DNA of 64,000 nucleotides from Herminiimonas sp. (GCA_028292265.1 JAQGMR010000015.1:48067-112066), one strand, 5' to 3'; positions 55,665-64,000 are shown, numbered from the stretch's first letter. Numbers and translations: made by a program. Notes: generated from the letters alone by a model not told the origin.

Positions 55665-57458
55665 ATGGCCATTCCTCGCTCGATTCAACAGATCAGCGCC
55701 GCTGGAGCGATCGTCTTTTTCGCCCTGTATGCAACATCAATCGCCGTCGCCCAGACGGCAAACGCTGGTCCCGAGGGCGAATGGCCCATGGCGGCCAAAG
55801 ACCAGGCCAATACCCGCTTCAGCGCGCTGACAGAAATCAATGCTGCAAACGTCAAGAACCTGAAGCCCGCCTTCACCTTTTCAACCGGCGTACTGCGCGG
55901 CCACGAGGCTGCGCCGATCGTGGTGGGCGGCACCATGTATGTGGTGACGCCGTATCCAAATTATTTGTACGCGCTCGATCTCACCAAGCCGGGCGGCCCG
56001 GTGAAATGGAAGTTCGACCCGAAGCCGAACGCCAGCGCGCAGGGCGTCGCCTGCTGCGATGTGGTCAATCGCGGTGTGGCCTTCGCCGACGGCAAGGTCT
56101 TCATGAACACGCTTGATGCCTTCACCATCGCGGTTGACGCCACGAGCGGCAAGGAGCTCTGGCGAACGAAGCTCGGCGAATTCAAGATGGGTGAAACCAT
56201 CACCATGGCGCCGCTGGTGGTCAAGGACAAGGTATTGGTCGGCAACAGCGGAGGGGAGCTCGGTGTGCGCGGTTGGCTAAGCGCGCTGGACACGAAAACC
56301 GGCAAGTTGGCCTGGCGCGCGTACAGCACGGGGCCGGACAAGGATGTGCTGATCGGGCCAAACTTCAAACCGCATTACGCGAAGGACCGCGGCAAGGATC
56401 TCGGCGTTTCTTCGTGGCCCGCAGACGCCTGGAAAATCGGCGGAGGTACGGTATGGGGATGGCTGTCCTACGATCCTGAAGCGGACCTGATTTACTACGG
56501 TACCGGCAACCCCGGACCGTGGAATCCGGAGCAGCGCCCCGGCGACAACAAATGGACCTCTGGCATCTTCGCCCGCAAGGCAGATACCGGCGAGGCACGC
56601 TGGTACTACCAGATGAGCCCGCACGACCTGCACGACTACGATGGCGTTAACGAACACATCCTGGTCGATTTGCCCATCAACGGCAGCACGCGCAAGGTAT
56701 TGATTCACCCTGACCGCAATGGCTATCTGTATGTGATGGACCGGCTCAGCGGCCAGGTGCTATCGGCCACACCTTTCGTGCCGATCACATCCACCGAAGG
56801 CGTGGATCTTCAAAGCGGCCAGCTCAAATACAACCCGCGTACCGAGCCGCACGTCGGGCAGACCGTGCGCAATATCTGCCCGGCCTCGCCTGGCGCCAAA
56901 GACTGGCAGCCGTCCGCATGGTCGCCGCGCACGCGCCTGCTTTACATACCGCATCAGAACCTGTGCCAGGACGCCGAGACCTACGACACCAGCTACATTG
57001 CTGGCACGCCTTATGTTGGGCTCGATGCGAAATTGCATCCGGGGCCCGGCGGCAATCGTGGCGTCTTCACCGCTTGGGATCCGGTTGCGGGAAAAAAGGC
57101 ATGGGCGATCGCGGAAAACTTTCCGGTCTGGAGTGGCGCCCTTGTAACCGGCGGTGACGTGGTTTTTTACGGGACGATGGAAGGATGGTTCAAGGCAGTC
57201 GACGCGAAGACTGGTGCGCTCCTTTGGCAGTTCAAGACTGGCTCCGGCATCATCGGCCAGCCGATCTCCTACCGCGGGCCGGACGGCAAGCAGTACATCG
57301 CGGTCCTGTCGGGCGTAGGCGGCTGGGCAGGCGCAATCGTAGCTGGCGACCTGGATCCGAACGACGGCAGCGCGGCGCTGGGATTCGTGAATGCGATGAA
57401 GGATTTGCCGCAGCATACGGATAAGGGAGGCACGTTGTATGTCTTCGCGCTTCCATAG
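55665..57458 (+). CDS. xoxF: PQQ-dependent alcohol dehydrogenase, lanthanide-type (XoxF-like)
   Basis: A 597-residue periplasmic quinoprotein with an eight-bladed propeller. A signal peptide covers about residues 1-34 (ending AVAQTANA). The vicinal disulfide that stacks on PQQ is C130-C131 (GVACCDVVNRG). Metal ligands by alignment are E198 (NSGGELG), N282 (GTGNPGPWNP), D324 and D326 (HDLHDYDGVNEH). The extra aspartate two residues after the catalytic one, D-Y-D, marks lanthanide-dependent enzymes; calcium enzymes such as MxaF have D-Y-A. Spacing E-N 84 and D-x-D agrees with XoxF. No MxaI small subunit is encoded. The stop overlaps the next gene by 20 bases. Confidence 0.9.
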   Translation: MAIPRSIQQISAAGAIVFFALYATSIAVAQTANAGPEGEWPMAAKDQANTRFSALTEINAANVKNLKPAFTFSTGVLRGHEAAPIVVGGTMYVVTPYPNYLYALDLTKPGGPVKWKFDPKPNASAQGVACCDVVNRGVAFADGKVFMNTLDAFTIAVDATSGKELWRTKLGEFKMGETITMAPLVVKDKVLVGNSGGELGVRGWLSALDTKTGKLAWRAYSTGPDKDVLIGPNFKPHYAKDRGKDLGVSSWPADAWKIGGGTVWGWLSYDPEADLIYYGTGNPGPWNPEQRPGDNKWTSGIFARKADTGEARWYYQMSPHDLHDYDGVNEHILVDLPINGSTRKVLIHPDRNGYLYVMDRLSGQVLSATPFVPITSTEGVDLQSGQLKYNPRTEPHVGQTVRNICPASPGAKDWQPSAWSPRTRLLYIPHQNLCQDAETYDTSYIAGTPYVGLDAKLHPGPGGNRGVFTAWDPVAGKKAWAIAENFPVWSGALVTGGDVVFYGTMEGWFKAVDAKTGALLWQFKTGSGIIGQPISYRGPDGKQYIAVLSGVGGWAGAIVAGDLDPNDGSAALGFVNAMKDLPQHTDKGGTLYVFALP

Positions 57459-58287
57459 GTTTGCCATGCTGCTGGTCCTGACGGTCGCCGTATCGGGATG
57501 GGCGGCCTCGTCCGGCCCGTTCATTCTTTCGTCTCCGGCCGTGGACCACAAGCGAGAGCTGCGCGTTTGTGCCGATCCCGACAACCTGCCGTATTCGCAT
57601 GAAGACGAAAGCGGTTTCGAAAACCGTATCGCACGCCTCGTGGCCGAGGACATGGGCGCCGCGTTGCACTATTACTGGCTTCCGCAGCGCCGGGGCTTTG
57701 TCAGGAAGACGATGGGGCAGGGGCTGTGCGACGTCTTCATTGGCGTTCCTTCCCGCTTTGAACGGGTGCTGACGACGCGTCCTTATTACCGCTCGTCTTA
57801 TGTATTCGTCACCCGCCGCGGCGAACCGCCCGGCTCCCTTGACACGGCCCGCCTGCGGTCCTCGCGCATTGGCGTGCAACTGGTTGGCAATGATCTCGCC
57901 GCTACGCCGCCAGGACATGCTCTAACGCAGGTTGGAATGACCGACAACGTGGTCGGCTTCACTATCTTTGGCGACGGCTCCGCTGCCCAGCGCATGGTCG
58001 ATGCCCTGGCTGCGCGCAAGCTGGACGTGGCGCTCATATGGGGCCCGCAGGCCGGCTGGACTGCCCGGCGTGCAGCGGTACCAATGGACGTGGCAATCGC
58101 GCATGCGCCGACGAACCTGCCGGTGCCGTTCGAGTTTTCGATTTCAATGGGCGTGGCGCGCGGCAACCAGGCACTGCGTGATGAACTGGACGCCGTCCTG
58201 CTTCGCCGTCGCGGCGACATCGACGCCATTCTCACCGAGTATGCCGTGCCTCGAACTGATGTCAGGGAAGGAGCGCAGTACCGATGA
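57439..58287 (+). CDS. xoxJ: XoxJ/MxaJ-like periplasmic protein associated with quinoprotein dehydrogenase
   Basis: A 282-residue solute-binding-fold protein with a signal peptide (LLVLTVAVSGWAASS). LRVCADPDNLPYSHEDESGFENR and QGLCDVFIGVPSRFERV are typical of the quinoprotein-dehydrogenase-associated family (MxaJ/XoxJ), which is thought to help activate or mature the dehydrogenase. GGGAGG inside xoxF is its ribosome site. The 5' end overlaps xoxF and the 3' end overlaps the cytochrome gene (ATGA). Confidence 0.9.
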   Translation: MSSRFHRFAMLLVLTVAVSGWAASSGPFILSSPAVDHKRELRVCADPDNLPYSHEDESGFENRIARLVAEDMGAALHYYWLPQRRGFVRKTMGQGLCDVFIGVPSRFERVLTTRPYYRSSYVFVTRRGEPPGSLDTARLRSSRIGVQLVGNDLAATPPGHALTQVGMTDNVVGFTIFGDGSAAQRMVDALAARKLDVALIWGPQAGWTARRAAVPMDVAIAHAPTNLPVPFEFSISMGVARGNQALRDELDAVLLRRRGDIDAILTEYAVPRTDVREGAQYR

Positions 58288-58832
58288 AACGCTTCGGATG
58301 GAAGCTTGCGGTCCTCGCCCTGTGCGCAGGAATCCTGCTGGTTGGTTGCAAGCGCGAAGAGCGCCAACTGCAGACGCCGCCAACCGGATCGGCGGTAATG
58401 AGCGCCTTGCGCATGGGTGATCTGGAACCCGGACAGCCGCAGCCCAGGCAGCAGGTGAAGAACCCGTACGAAGACAACGCCTACGCCGTATCGCAAGGCA
58501 AGAAATGGTTCCGAGCCTACAACTGCAGCGGCTGCCATGCGCAGGGCGGCGGCGGCATTGGTCCGGCGCTGACGGATGACAAATGGATTTACGGCGCCGA
58601 GCCGGCCAGCATTTTTTCCACCATTTCGCAGGGCCGCCCGAACGGCATGCCGTCCTTTGGCGGGCATGTAACGGAAGATCAGATATGGCAGCTCGTCGCT
58701 TACGTGCGCTCCATGAGCGGGCAACTGCGCTCCGACGTCGCGCCCTCCCGTAGCGACAGCCTGCAAGGCGGCAAGCCGGAACAGCAGCGCGAGAAGCTGG
58801 AGCCGAAGTCTTCGTCGCTGCCGACCCACTGA
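58284..58832 (+). CDS. Lipoprotein c-type cytochrome, probable electron acceptor of XoxF (XoxG-like role)
   Basis: A 182-residue monohaem cytochrome. The N-terminal lipobox LLVGC (cysteine near residue 22) suggests anchoring to a membrane. The haem site is C81-x-x-C84-H85 (YNCSGCHAQG), with an axial methionine in GRPNGMPSFGG. By position between xoxJ and the oxidase genes it should carry electrons from the dehydrogenase to the CuA site, taking the role of cytochrome cL. The sequence also resembles cytochromes of caa3 clusters, so a strict XoxG orthology is not claimed. Confidence 0.85.
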   Translation: MKRFGWKLAVLALCAGILLVGCKREERQLQTPPTGSAVMSALRMGDLEPGQPQPRQQVKNPYEDNAYAVSQGKKWFRAYNCSGCHAQGGGGIGPALTDDKWIYGAEPASIFSTISQGRPNGMPSFGGHVTEDQIWQLVAYVRSMSGQLRSDVAPSRSDSLQGGKPEQQREKLEPKSSSLPTH

Positions 58833-58833
58833 C

Positions 58834-59862
58834 ATGCGCGTCGCCGTCACTCTTGTAACGCCGACCCTCGCGCTGCTGTCCGCGGCGAATGTCCGGGCGC
58901 AGTCGATCCAGGATGCACTACGCCCCGCCGGCATCCAGGCGTCGCACATTGGCGACCTCTGGAACCTGACGCTGGGACTGTGCACCCTTGTGTTCATCGC
59001 GGTGCTGGCGATGTTTTTGTGGGCCGTCTGGCGTGCCCCCCGTAGCGGCGCGGCGACACCGCCCGATACCTCATCAATCACCGTGCCCGAGCGCCGCATT
59101 CACCGCGGTGTGCTGTGGTCCGTTGTGCTGGCGACGGTCGGATTGTTCGTGCTGCTTATCGCAGACGTGCGCACCAGTCGCGCCTTGGCCGGCCTGCCGC
59201 TCAGCGATGCAGTCCACATTGACTTGATAGGGCATCAGTGGTGGTGGGAAGTCCGCTACACCGATCCGCAGCCGTCCCGCATGTTCACCACCGCCAACGA
59301 GTTGCATATCCCGGTCGGCCGGCCCGTGATAATCAGCCTGCAGAGCAACGACGTGATCCACACCCTGTGGGTGCCGAACCTGCATGGCAAGAAAGACTTG
59401 ATACCGGGACGAACCGCGCTCATTCAGTTGCGCGCCGACCGTCCCGGCGCCTATCGTGGGCAGTGTGCCGAATTTTGCGGGCTCGAACACGCCCTCATGG
59501 CCATGCTAGTAACTGCCCAGCCGCCAAACGAATATGAGGCCTGGGCTGAAGCGCAGCGCCAGCCCGCGCCGCAGCCATCGGGCCAGCTCGAGATGCGGGG
59601 TCTCCAGGTCTTCCAAAGCACCACCTGCGTGATGTGCCATGCCATCCAGGGCACGTCGGCCAACGCCAGAACTGGACCCGACCTGACGCACCTGGCAAGC
59701 CGGCAAACGATCGCCGCCGGCTCGCTGCCAAATACGCGCGGCCACCTTGCTGCCTGGATCCTCGATCCGCAAAAGAGCAAGCCTGGTGTCAACATGCCCG
59801 CCACACCGCTTTCGCCCGCGGACCTGCAGGCCCTGCTCGCCTATCTGGAGACGTTGAAATGA
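58834..59862 (+). CDS. coxB: Cytochrome c oxidase subunit II with fused cytochrome c (caa3 type)
   Basis: A 342-residue subunit. A signal peptide or first helix, then two membrane helices (about 45-65 and 90-110), a CuA cupredoxin domain with HQWWWEVRY, DVIHTLWVPN and C211-x3-C215 (QCAEFCGLEH), and a C-terminal cytochrome c domain with C265-VMCH. This fusion defines caa3-type haem-copper oxidases. The start is one base after the cytochrome stop; its own stop overlaps subunit I (ATGA). Confidence 0.93.
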   Translation: MRVAVTLVTPTLALLSAANVRAQSIQDALRPAGIQASHIGDLWNLTLGLCTLVFIAVLAMFLWAVWRAPRSGAATPPDTSSITVPERRIHRGVLWSVVLATVGLFVLLIADVRTSRALAGLPLSDAVHIDLIGHQWWWEVRYTDPQPSRMFTTANELHIPVGRPVIISLQSNDVIHTLWVPNLHGKKDLIPGRTALIQLRADRPGAYRGQCAEFCGLEHALMAMLVTAQPPNEYEAWAEAQRQPAPQPSGQLEMRGLQVFQSTTCVMCHAIQGTSANARTGPDLTHLASRQTIAAGSLPNTRGHLAAWILDPQKSKPGVNMPATPLSPADLQALLAYLETLK

Positions 59863-61793
59863 GCGGCTCGGACGCGACCGGTACGGGTGGGCAGAGCATG
59901 GCCATGCCGGCGGCCCACGCGGCGGAACTGGAACGAACCTGGAGCGATCCGCCGGGCTGGATCGGCTGGCTCTCCGCGATCAATCACAAGACGATCAGCA
60001 TTCGCTTCATGATCGCCACGTTCTGCTTTTTCCTTGCCGGTGGCGTGCTGGCCTTCGTGATGCGGCTACAGCTGGCGCGCCCCGGCGGCACGCTGGTCGG
60101 ACCCGACATGTACAACCAGCTCTTCACCATGCACGGCACGACGATGATGTTCCTGTTCGCCGTACCCGTGATGCAGGCGGTCGCGATCTACCTCATCCCG
60201 CTGATGATTGGGGCGCGCAGCGTGGCGTTTCCGCGCATGAACGCCTTCGCGTTCTGGATCTACCTTTTCGGCGGACTGATGCTGTACTTCGCCTTCTTCC
60301 TCAACATTGGCCCGGATGCCGGCTGGTTCGCTTATGTGCCGCTATCGGGCCCGGAATATTCGCCCGGCAAGCGCGTGGATTTCTGGGCACAGATGATCAC
60401 CTTTACCGAGCTGTCGGCCTTGATGGAAGCGATCGTGATCATCACCACGGTATTCAAGATGCGCGCGCCCGGCATGACGCTCAACCGCATGCCGCTGTTT
60501 GTGTGGACCATGCTGGTCACCTCGTTCATGGTGCTGTTCGCGATGCCAGCCGTGATGCTGGCCAGCACGGCGCTTATCACGGACCGGCTGGTCGGCACCC
60601 ATTTCTATAACCTGGCAGAAGGCGGCGACGCGCTGCTGTGGCAGCACCTGTTCTGGTTCTTTGGCCATCCCGAGGTCTACCTGATTTTCATACCGCCACT
60701 CGGATTCATATCCGCCATCATCGCGACCTTCTCGCGGCGGCCCGTCGTCGGTTATCCAGCCATGGTGCTGGCACTGATTGCCACCGCGTTCCTCGCCTTC
60801 GGATTGTGGGTGCACCACATGTTTGCAACCAACATTCCCGAACTCGGCAAGACCTTCTTCACCGCCGCCAGCCTGATGATCGCCATTCCCACCACGATCC
60901 AGATTTTTTGCTGGATCGCCACGCTGCGCACGGGCCGGTTAAACATCAAGACGCCGCTGCTGTTCGTATCGGCCTTCTTCTTCATCCTGCTTCTAGGAGG
61001 CCTGACCGGTTTGATGCTGGCATCGGTCTCGCTCGACCTGCAGGTGCACGACACTTATTTCGTGGTCGCCCATCTGCACTATGTCCTGCTGGGCGGCGCG
61101 GTGTTCCCGCTCTTCGGCGCCTTCTACTACTGGTTCCCGAAATTCACTGGCCGCATGTTGAGCGAGCGGCTCGGCAAATGGAATTTCTGGCTGTTGTTCA
61201 TCGGATTCAATGTGACGTTCTTCCCCATGCATCTGCTTGGGCTGCATGGCATGCCGCGCCGGGTCTACACCTATCCGGGTGAGATGGGCTGGAACGGCAT
61301 GAATCTGACGGCGACGGTAGGCGCGATAACGATCGCTCTCAGTGTTTCGCTTTTTATCGTGAATGTGTTGCACAGTCGCCGGCACGGTGAACTGGCGGGC
61401 AACGATCCATGGGGCGCCGGCACGCTCGAATGGAGCGTCTCGTCACCGCCGCCGGCTGGCAATTTCGAGATAGTGCCGGTGGTACACGCGCGCTATCCGC
61501 TGTGGCAGCCAGGTGGCACGCCTGGCCATGTGGAAGGACTCGCGTCGAGCTACCGGGAAGTCCTGATCACCAGCGTGATCGATGCGCTGCCGGATCACCG
61601 CATGTGGCTGCCGTCGTCGTCCATCTGGCCGTTCCTGTCGGCGATTGCTGTCACGGTCCTGTTTATCGGGTCCATCTTCACCCCGTGGGCTGTAGTGTGG
61701 GCGAGCATCCCCGTTGCCATCGCCGCCACGGCCTGGTTTTGGCCCAAGCGCTCCGAGACCCAGGCGCGCATCGCATCTGAGTTGGCGCCATGA
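59859..61793 (+). CDS. coxA: Cytochrome c oxidase subunit I
   Basis: A 644-residue haem-copper oxidase core with at least 12 helices. TMHGTTMMFLFAVPV holds a low-spin haem ligand; FWFFGHPEVYLIF contains the CuB histidine-tyrosine crosslink and the glutamate of the D-channel (A1 type); WVHHMFATNI holds the other CuB histidines; VVAHLHYVLLGG the haem ligands. The C-terminal 150 residues add two helices and a soluble stretch. Start ATG at 59859, overlapping subunit II. Confidence 0.94.
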   Translation: MSGSDATGTGGQSMAMPAAHAAELERTWSDPPGWIGWLSAINHKTISIRFMIATFCFFLAGGVLAFVMRLQLARPGGTLVGPDMYNQLFTMHGTTMMFLFAVPVMQAVAIYLIPLMIGARSVAFPRMNAFAFWIYLFGGLMLYFAFFLNIGPDAGWFAYVPLSGPEYSPGKRVDFWAQMITFTELSALMEAIVIITTVFKMRAPGMTLNRMPLFVWTMLVTSFMVLFAMPAVMLASTALITDRLVGTHFYNLAEGGDALLWQHLFWFFGHPEVYLIFIPPLGFISAIIATFSRRPVVGYPAMVLALIATAFLAFGLWVHHMFATNIPELGKTFFTAASLMIAIPTTIQIFCWIATLRTGRLNIKTPLLFVSAFFFILLLGGLTGLMLASVSLDLQVHDTYFVVAHLHYVLLGGAVFPLFGAFYYWFPKFTGRMLSERLGKWNFWLLFIGFNVTFFPMHLLGLHGMPRRVYTYPGEMGWNGMNLTATVGAITIALSVSLFIVNVLHSRRHGELAGNDPWGAGTLEWSVSSPPPAGNFEIVPVVHARYPLWQPGGTPGHVEGLASSYREVLITSVIDALPDHRMWLPSSSIWPFLSAIAVTVLFIGSIFTPWAVVWASIPVAIAATAWFWPKRSETQARIASELAP

Positions 61794-62419
61794 CGCCGCC
61801 GCCTGGCCCACAGACCAGTGATGCCGCGCCGGCCGCGCTCAACGTGGCGGGCCTGCAAACCTTCGCCTTCGGGCATCGCAGTCCGATGTGGTGGGGCACG
61901 ATGGGCCTGGTCGCCATAGAGACCACGGTCTTCGCGCTGACGATCATGTCGTACTTCTATTTGCGCAGTCACGCTTCATCCTGGCCAATGCATGAATTGC
62001 CGCCGGACCTGATTTGGGGCACGCTCAACACGCTCATCCTTATTCTGAGCGGCATACCCAATCATTGGACCAAGCGCGCGGCCGAGCGGATGGACATCAG
62101 GCAGGTTCGCATCGGCATCGTGCTGTGCCTGCTCTTTTCGCTCGCGTTCCTCGGCGTGCGCGCACTCGAATTCACGACGCTCAATTGCCGCTGGGACGGT
62201 TCCGCCTACGGTTCGGTGGTCTGGATGCTGATGGGCCTGCACACCACTCACTTGTTGACGGATGCATTCGATACGGCGGTGCTCGGTGTGCTGATGTTCA
62301 CCGGGAAGCGTGAAGGCAAGCGCTACGTTGATGTTAGTGAAAACGCGGGTTACTGGTATTTCGTTGTGCTCAGCTGGCTGCCTATTTATGCGGTCGTCTA
62401 TTGGGGGGCGCGGTTCTAG
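61790..62419 (+). CDS. coxC: Cytochrome c oxidase subunit III
   Basis: A 209-residue membrane protein with five helices. WWGTMGLVAIETTVFALTIM and WMLMGLHTTHLLTDAFDTAV match the shortened subunit III of caa3-type oxidases. It overlaps the subunit I stop by ATGA. Confidence 0.9.
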   Translation: MTPPPGPQTSDAAPAALNVAGLQTFAFGHRSPMWWGTMGLVAIETTVFALTIMSYFYLRSHASSWPMHELPPDLIWGTLNTLILILSGIPNHWTKRAAERMDIRQVRIGIVLCLLFSLAFLGVRALEFTTLNCRWDGSAYGSVVWMLMGLHTTHLLTDAFDTAVLGVLMFTGKREGKRYVDVSENAGYWYFVVLSWLPIYAVVYWGARF

Positions 62420-62429
62420 GAACGGGAAA

Positions 62430-62762
62430 ATGCCGAATTGGCCTGCCATGTTGCTGGCGCCATCCTTGGCGCTGACTAATCTGTCAATCACCTATGCACT
62501 GGTGACGCCTTCCTGTATGCGGCAGAGTGCAACGGCCTTGCATGCCGTGGCCGGCGTCAGCTTGTTGCTTGCCCTGGTCTTTACGGTCGCAGCCTGGCGC
62601 AACTGGCGCCGCCAGGCTGCGACCGTCGACGCCGCCGGCGATGCAGCAATCGGGCGGGAGCGGTTCATTGCGGTGGTTGCGACACTTGTTGGTGTGTTGT
62701 CGTGCATCGTTATCGCGGCGCAATGGATTCCGGGATGGGTCCTTTCACCATGCGCCTCTTGA
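62430..62762 (+). CDS. Small membrane protein of unknown function in the oxidase cluster
   Basis: A 110-residue protein with about three hydrophobic segments (PAMLLAPSLALTNLSITYAL; AVAGVSLLLALVFTVAAW; FIAVVATLVGVLSCIVIAA). I do not recognise a family. It sits between subunit III and the assembly factor gene, overlapping the latter by 13 bases, so it is probably an oxidase-associated subunit or assembly helper. No strong ribosome site is seen before the ATG (AACGGGAAA). Confidence 0.75.
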   Translation: MPNWPAMLLAPSLALTNLSITYALVTPSCMRQSATALHAVAGVSLLLALVFTVAAWRNWRRQAATVDAAGDAAIGRERFIAVVATLVGVLSCIVIAAQWIPGWVLSPCAS

Positions 62763-63658
62763 CTTGCGTGCTGCTGCTCGGCATGGCTGGCGTGGCTTCC
62801 GGCCATGCCACGAGTGCGGACCGCTCGATTTATGAATGGACCTTCGAACCATGGGTGGTGGTCTGCCTTATGCTGTCGATGGGCCTTTACATCGCCGGCG
62901 TTGCACGACTGGCAGCGCGCGTGCGGCAGGGAAGGGCGCTGCTGAAGAAACAGGCAGCCTGCTTTGCCGCCGGGTGGTGCGCCCTGGCCGTTAGCCTGGT
63001 ATCGCCCCTGGACGAGCTCGGCAGTCATTTGTTTTCGGCGCACATGGTACAGCATGAGATGCTGATGATCGTTGCTGCGCCGCTGCTGGTTTTAGGTCGG
63101 CCTCTCGCGGTCTGGACCTGGGCCATACGGCCCGACTTGCGGGTTGCCGTCGGCAGCATCACCCGCCACCCGTTGGTTCACGCACCGTGGCGGATCATGA
63201 CTGAACCGATTTCCGCCTGGCTGCTGCATGCCGCAGCACTCTGGCTGTGGCACGTGCCCGCGCTGTTCCAGGCAGCGCTCGCAAACGAAGCCGTCCATGC
63301 CGCGCAGCATGCGAGTTTTCTGGCAACTGCGCTCCTGTTCTGGTGGGCCGTACTCGGCCAAAGCGCCAGGTCGGTATCCAACGGCGCGTCCGTCGTTTAT
63401 CTCTTCACGACCATGATGCATACCGCCGCGCTCGGTGCATTGCTTACCATGTCGGACAAGCTCTGGTATCCGGTCTATGCCGCCGGGAATGGCGCGTTTG
63501 GACTCAGCCCAATCGAGGACCAGCAGCTTGGCGGCCTTATCATGTGGGTGCCCGGGGGCCTGCCGTACCTGATTGCTGGATTGGTTCTGTGCTCCAGGTG
63601 GTTGGTGGATGAGCGCCAGCCCATGCATGCTTCAACGACGCCCGGCGCGGGAGGATAG
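62750..63658 (+). CDS. ctaG: CtaG-type (caa3) cytochrome c oxidase assembly factor
   Basis: A 302-residue membrane protein with a signal peptide-like start (LLTCVLLLGMAGVASGHA) and about seven helices. HLFSAHMVQHEMLMIVAAPLL, PISAWLLHAAALWLWHVPALF and FTTMMHTAALGALLTMSDKLWY are hallmark histidine- and methionine-bearing segments of the CtaG_Bacillus/caa3_CtaG family, involved in copper delivery to the oxidase. Earlier in-frame starts (GTG 62702 and ATGs after it) exist; the ATG at 62750 is chosen because the signal sequence begins there. Last gene of the xoxF-oxidase series. Confidence 0.88.
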   Translation: MRLLTCVLLLGMAGVASGHATSADRSIYEWTFEPWVVVCLMLSMGLYIAGVARLAARVRQGRALLKKQAACFAAGWCALAVSLVSPLDELGSHLFSAHMVQHEMLMIVAAPLLVLGRPLAVWTWAIRPDLRVAVGSITRHPLVHAPWRIMTEPISAWLLHAAALWLWHVPALFQAALANEAVHAAQHASFLATALLFWWAVLGQSARSVSNGASVVYLFTTMMHTAALGALLTMSDKLWYPVYAAGNGAFGLSPIEDQQLGGLIMWVPGGLPYLIAGLVLCSRWLVDERQPMHASTTPGAGG

Positions 63659-64000
63659 CGGGCATGAATTCTAGACGTGGACGTTGACGTTGACGTTGAC
63701 CCGGTTTTTGCCGTTGCCGTTGCCTTGCTTGTGCCTTTGACGTGCCCCCCGTTGTATGCCGCCACGACGGCGGTAGCGAAATCGGATAAGAAGCGGCGGC
63801 TGTCTGAGCGCAGCGAGTTTCCGCCACTTCCCGATTTCGGTGCCGATGGCGTGGGGACCCCGCGCAGCGGGGCGGCAGACCCGGGCCGCCTTTTCTTGGT
63901 TCCGTTCTTTTGGCGGAGCAAAAGAATGAACCCGGTCGCCGGGCCGGAACCCGGCATGGTCCTCCGACAGGGAAGCCGTATCGAGCACCGAAGGTATGCT
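63659..64000. other. Non-coding tail of the window with short repeats
   Basis: After the assembly factor the sequence contains two hexamer repeats (listed separately) and then a GC-rich stretch. Open frames on the minus strand here are of biased composition (Thr-Ser, Val-Asn and Arg-Gln runs) and are products of the repeats, not genes. No terminator with a T-run is seen. Confidence 0.4.
63674..63724. repeat. Tandem hexamer repeats (GACGTT and GCCGTT)
   Basis: GACGTG plus three GACGTT units at 63674-63700 are followed by two GCCGTT units and a partial one at 63710-63724. Confidence 0.88.

Noticed and set aside
63475..63957. 160-codon minus-strand frame at the right edge
   Set aside because: Half is antisense to ctaG and the remainder is low-complexity sequence from hexamer repeats.

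Overview
The window is about 64 kb of high-GC bacterial chromosome from a Gram-negative betaproteobacterium, most likely Burkholderiales and plausibly Oxalobacteraceae-like. That placement is inference, from gene content and order: rpsF-priB-rpsR-rplI, a DUF498 gene next to alaA-hom-thrC, prxQ/bcp-phoH, and roxA next to slyD. Coding is dense on both strands. I see no tRNA, rRNA, CRISPR array or intact insertion sequence.

Layout. 1-5.4 kb: ribosomal-oxygenase gene roxA, slyD, a secreted protein of unknown function, and mutS. 5.4-8.8 kb: a small accessory patch with decayed frames, an orphan HTH antitoxin-like gene, and a PAS-GGDEF gene broken by a frameshift. 9-16.1 kb: rhlE, suhB, trmJ-prpF, lexA with two tandem SOS boxes, and the rpsF-priB-rpsR-rplI operon. 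16.2-19.5 kb: a MarR regulator, an outer-membrane factor and an EmrA-type adaptor, without the usual inner-membrane permease. 19.6-25.5 kb: dnaB, a PhoU-like gene with a Pit phosphate transporter, phoH and a PrxQ peroxiredoxin. 25.6-33.6 kb: a complete arn locus for adding 4-amino-4-deoxy-L-arabinose to lipid A, with ArnA split into two genes and an unusual repeat inside ArnT. 33.7-38.1 kb: alaA, hom and thrC.

38.3-52.2 kb is a catabolic island. An AraC regulator converges on a long minus-strand series encoding a molybdenum hydroxylase (large subunit fused to a CoxG-like domain, FAD subunit, 2Fe-2S subunit), an acyl-CoA ligase, an enoyl-CoA hydratase, two periplasmic binding proteins and a LivHMGF ABC importer. 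Together they suggest uptake, CoA activation and hydroxylation of a small organic acid, possibly aromatic; the substrate is unknown.

52.4-55.3 kb: a BrkB/YihY membrane protein, a DUF6544-like protein and a ZIP metal transporter. 55.7-63.7 kb is the most striking part: a tightly packed, mostly overlapping gene series. It encodes a PQQ alcohol dehydrogenase with the Asp-Tyr-Asp signature of lanthanide-dependent (XoxF-type) enzymes, a XoxJ-like periplasmic protein, a lipoprotein cytochrome c, a caa3-type oxidase (subunits II with fused cytochrome c, I and III), a small unknown membrane protein and a CtaG-type assembly factor. It reads as a self-contained electron route from alcohol to oxygen. 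The window ends in short tandem hexamer repeats.
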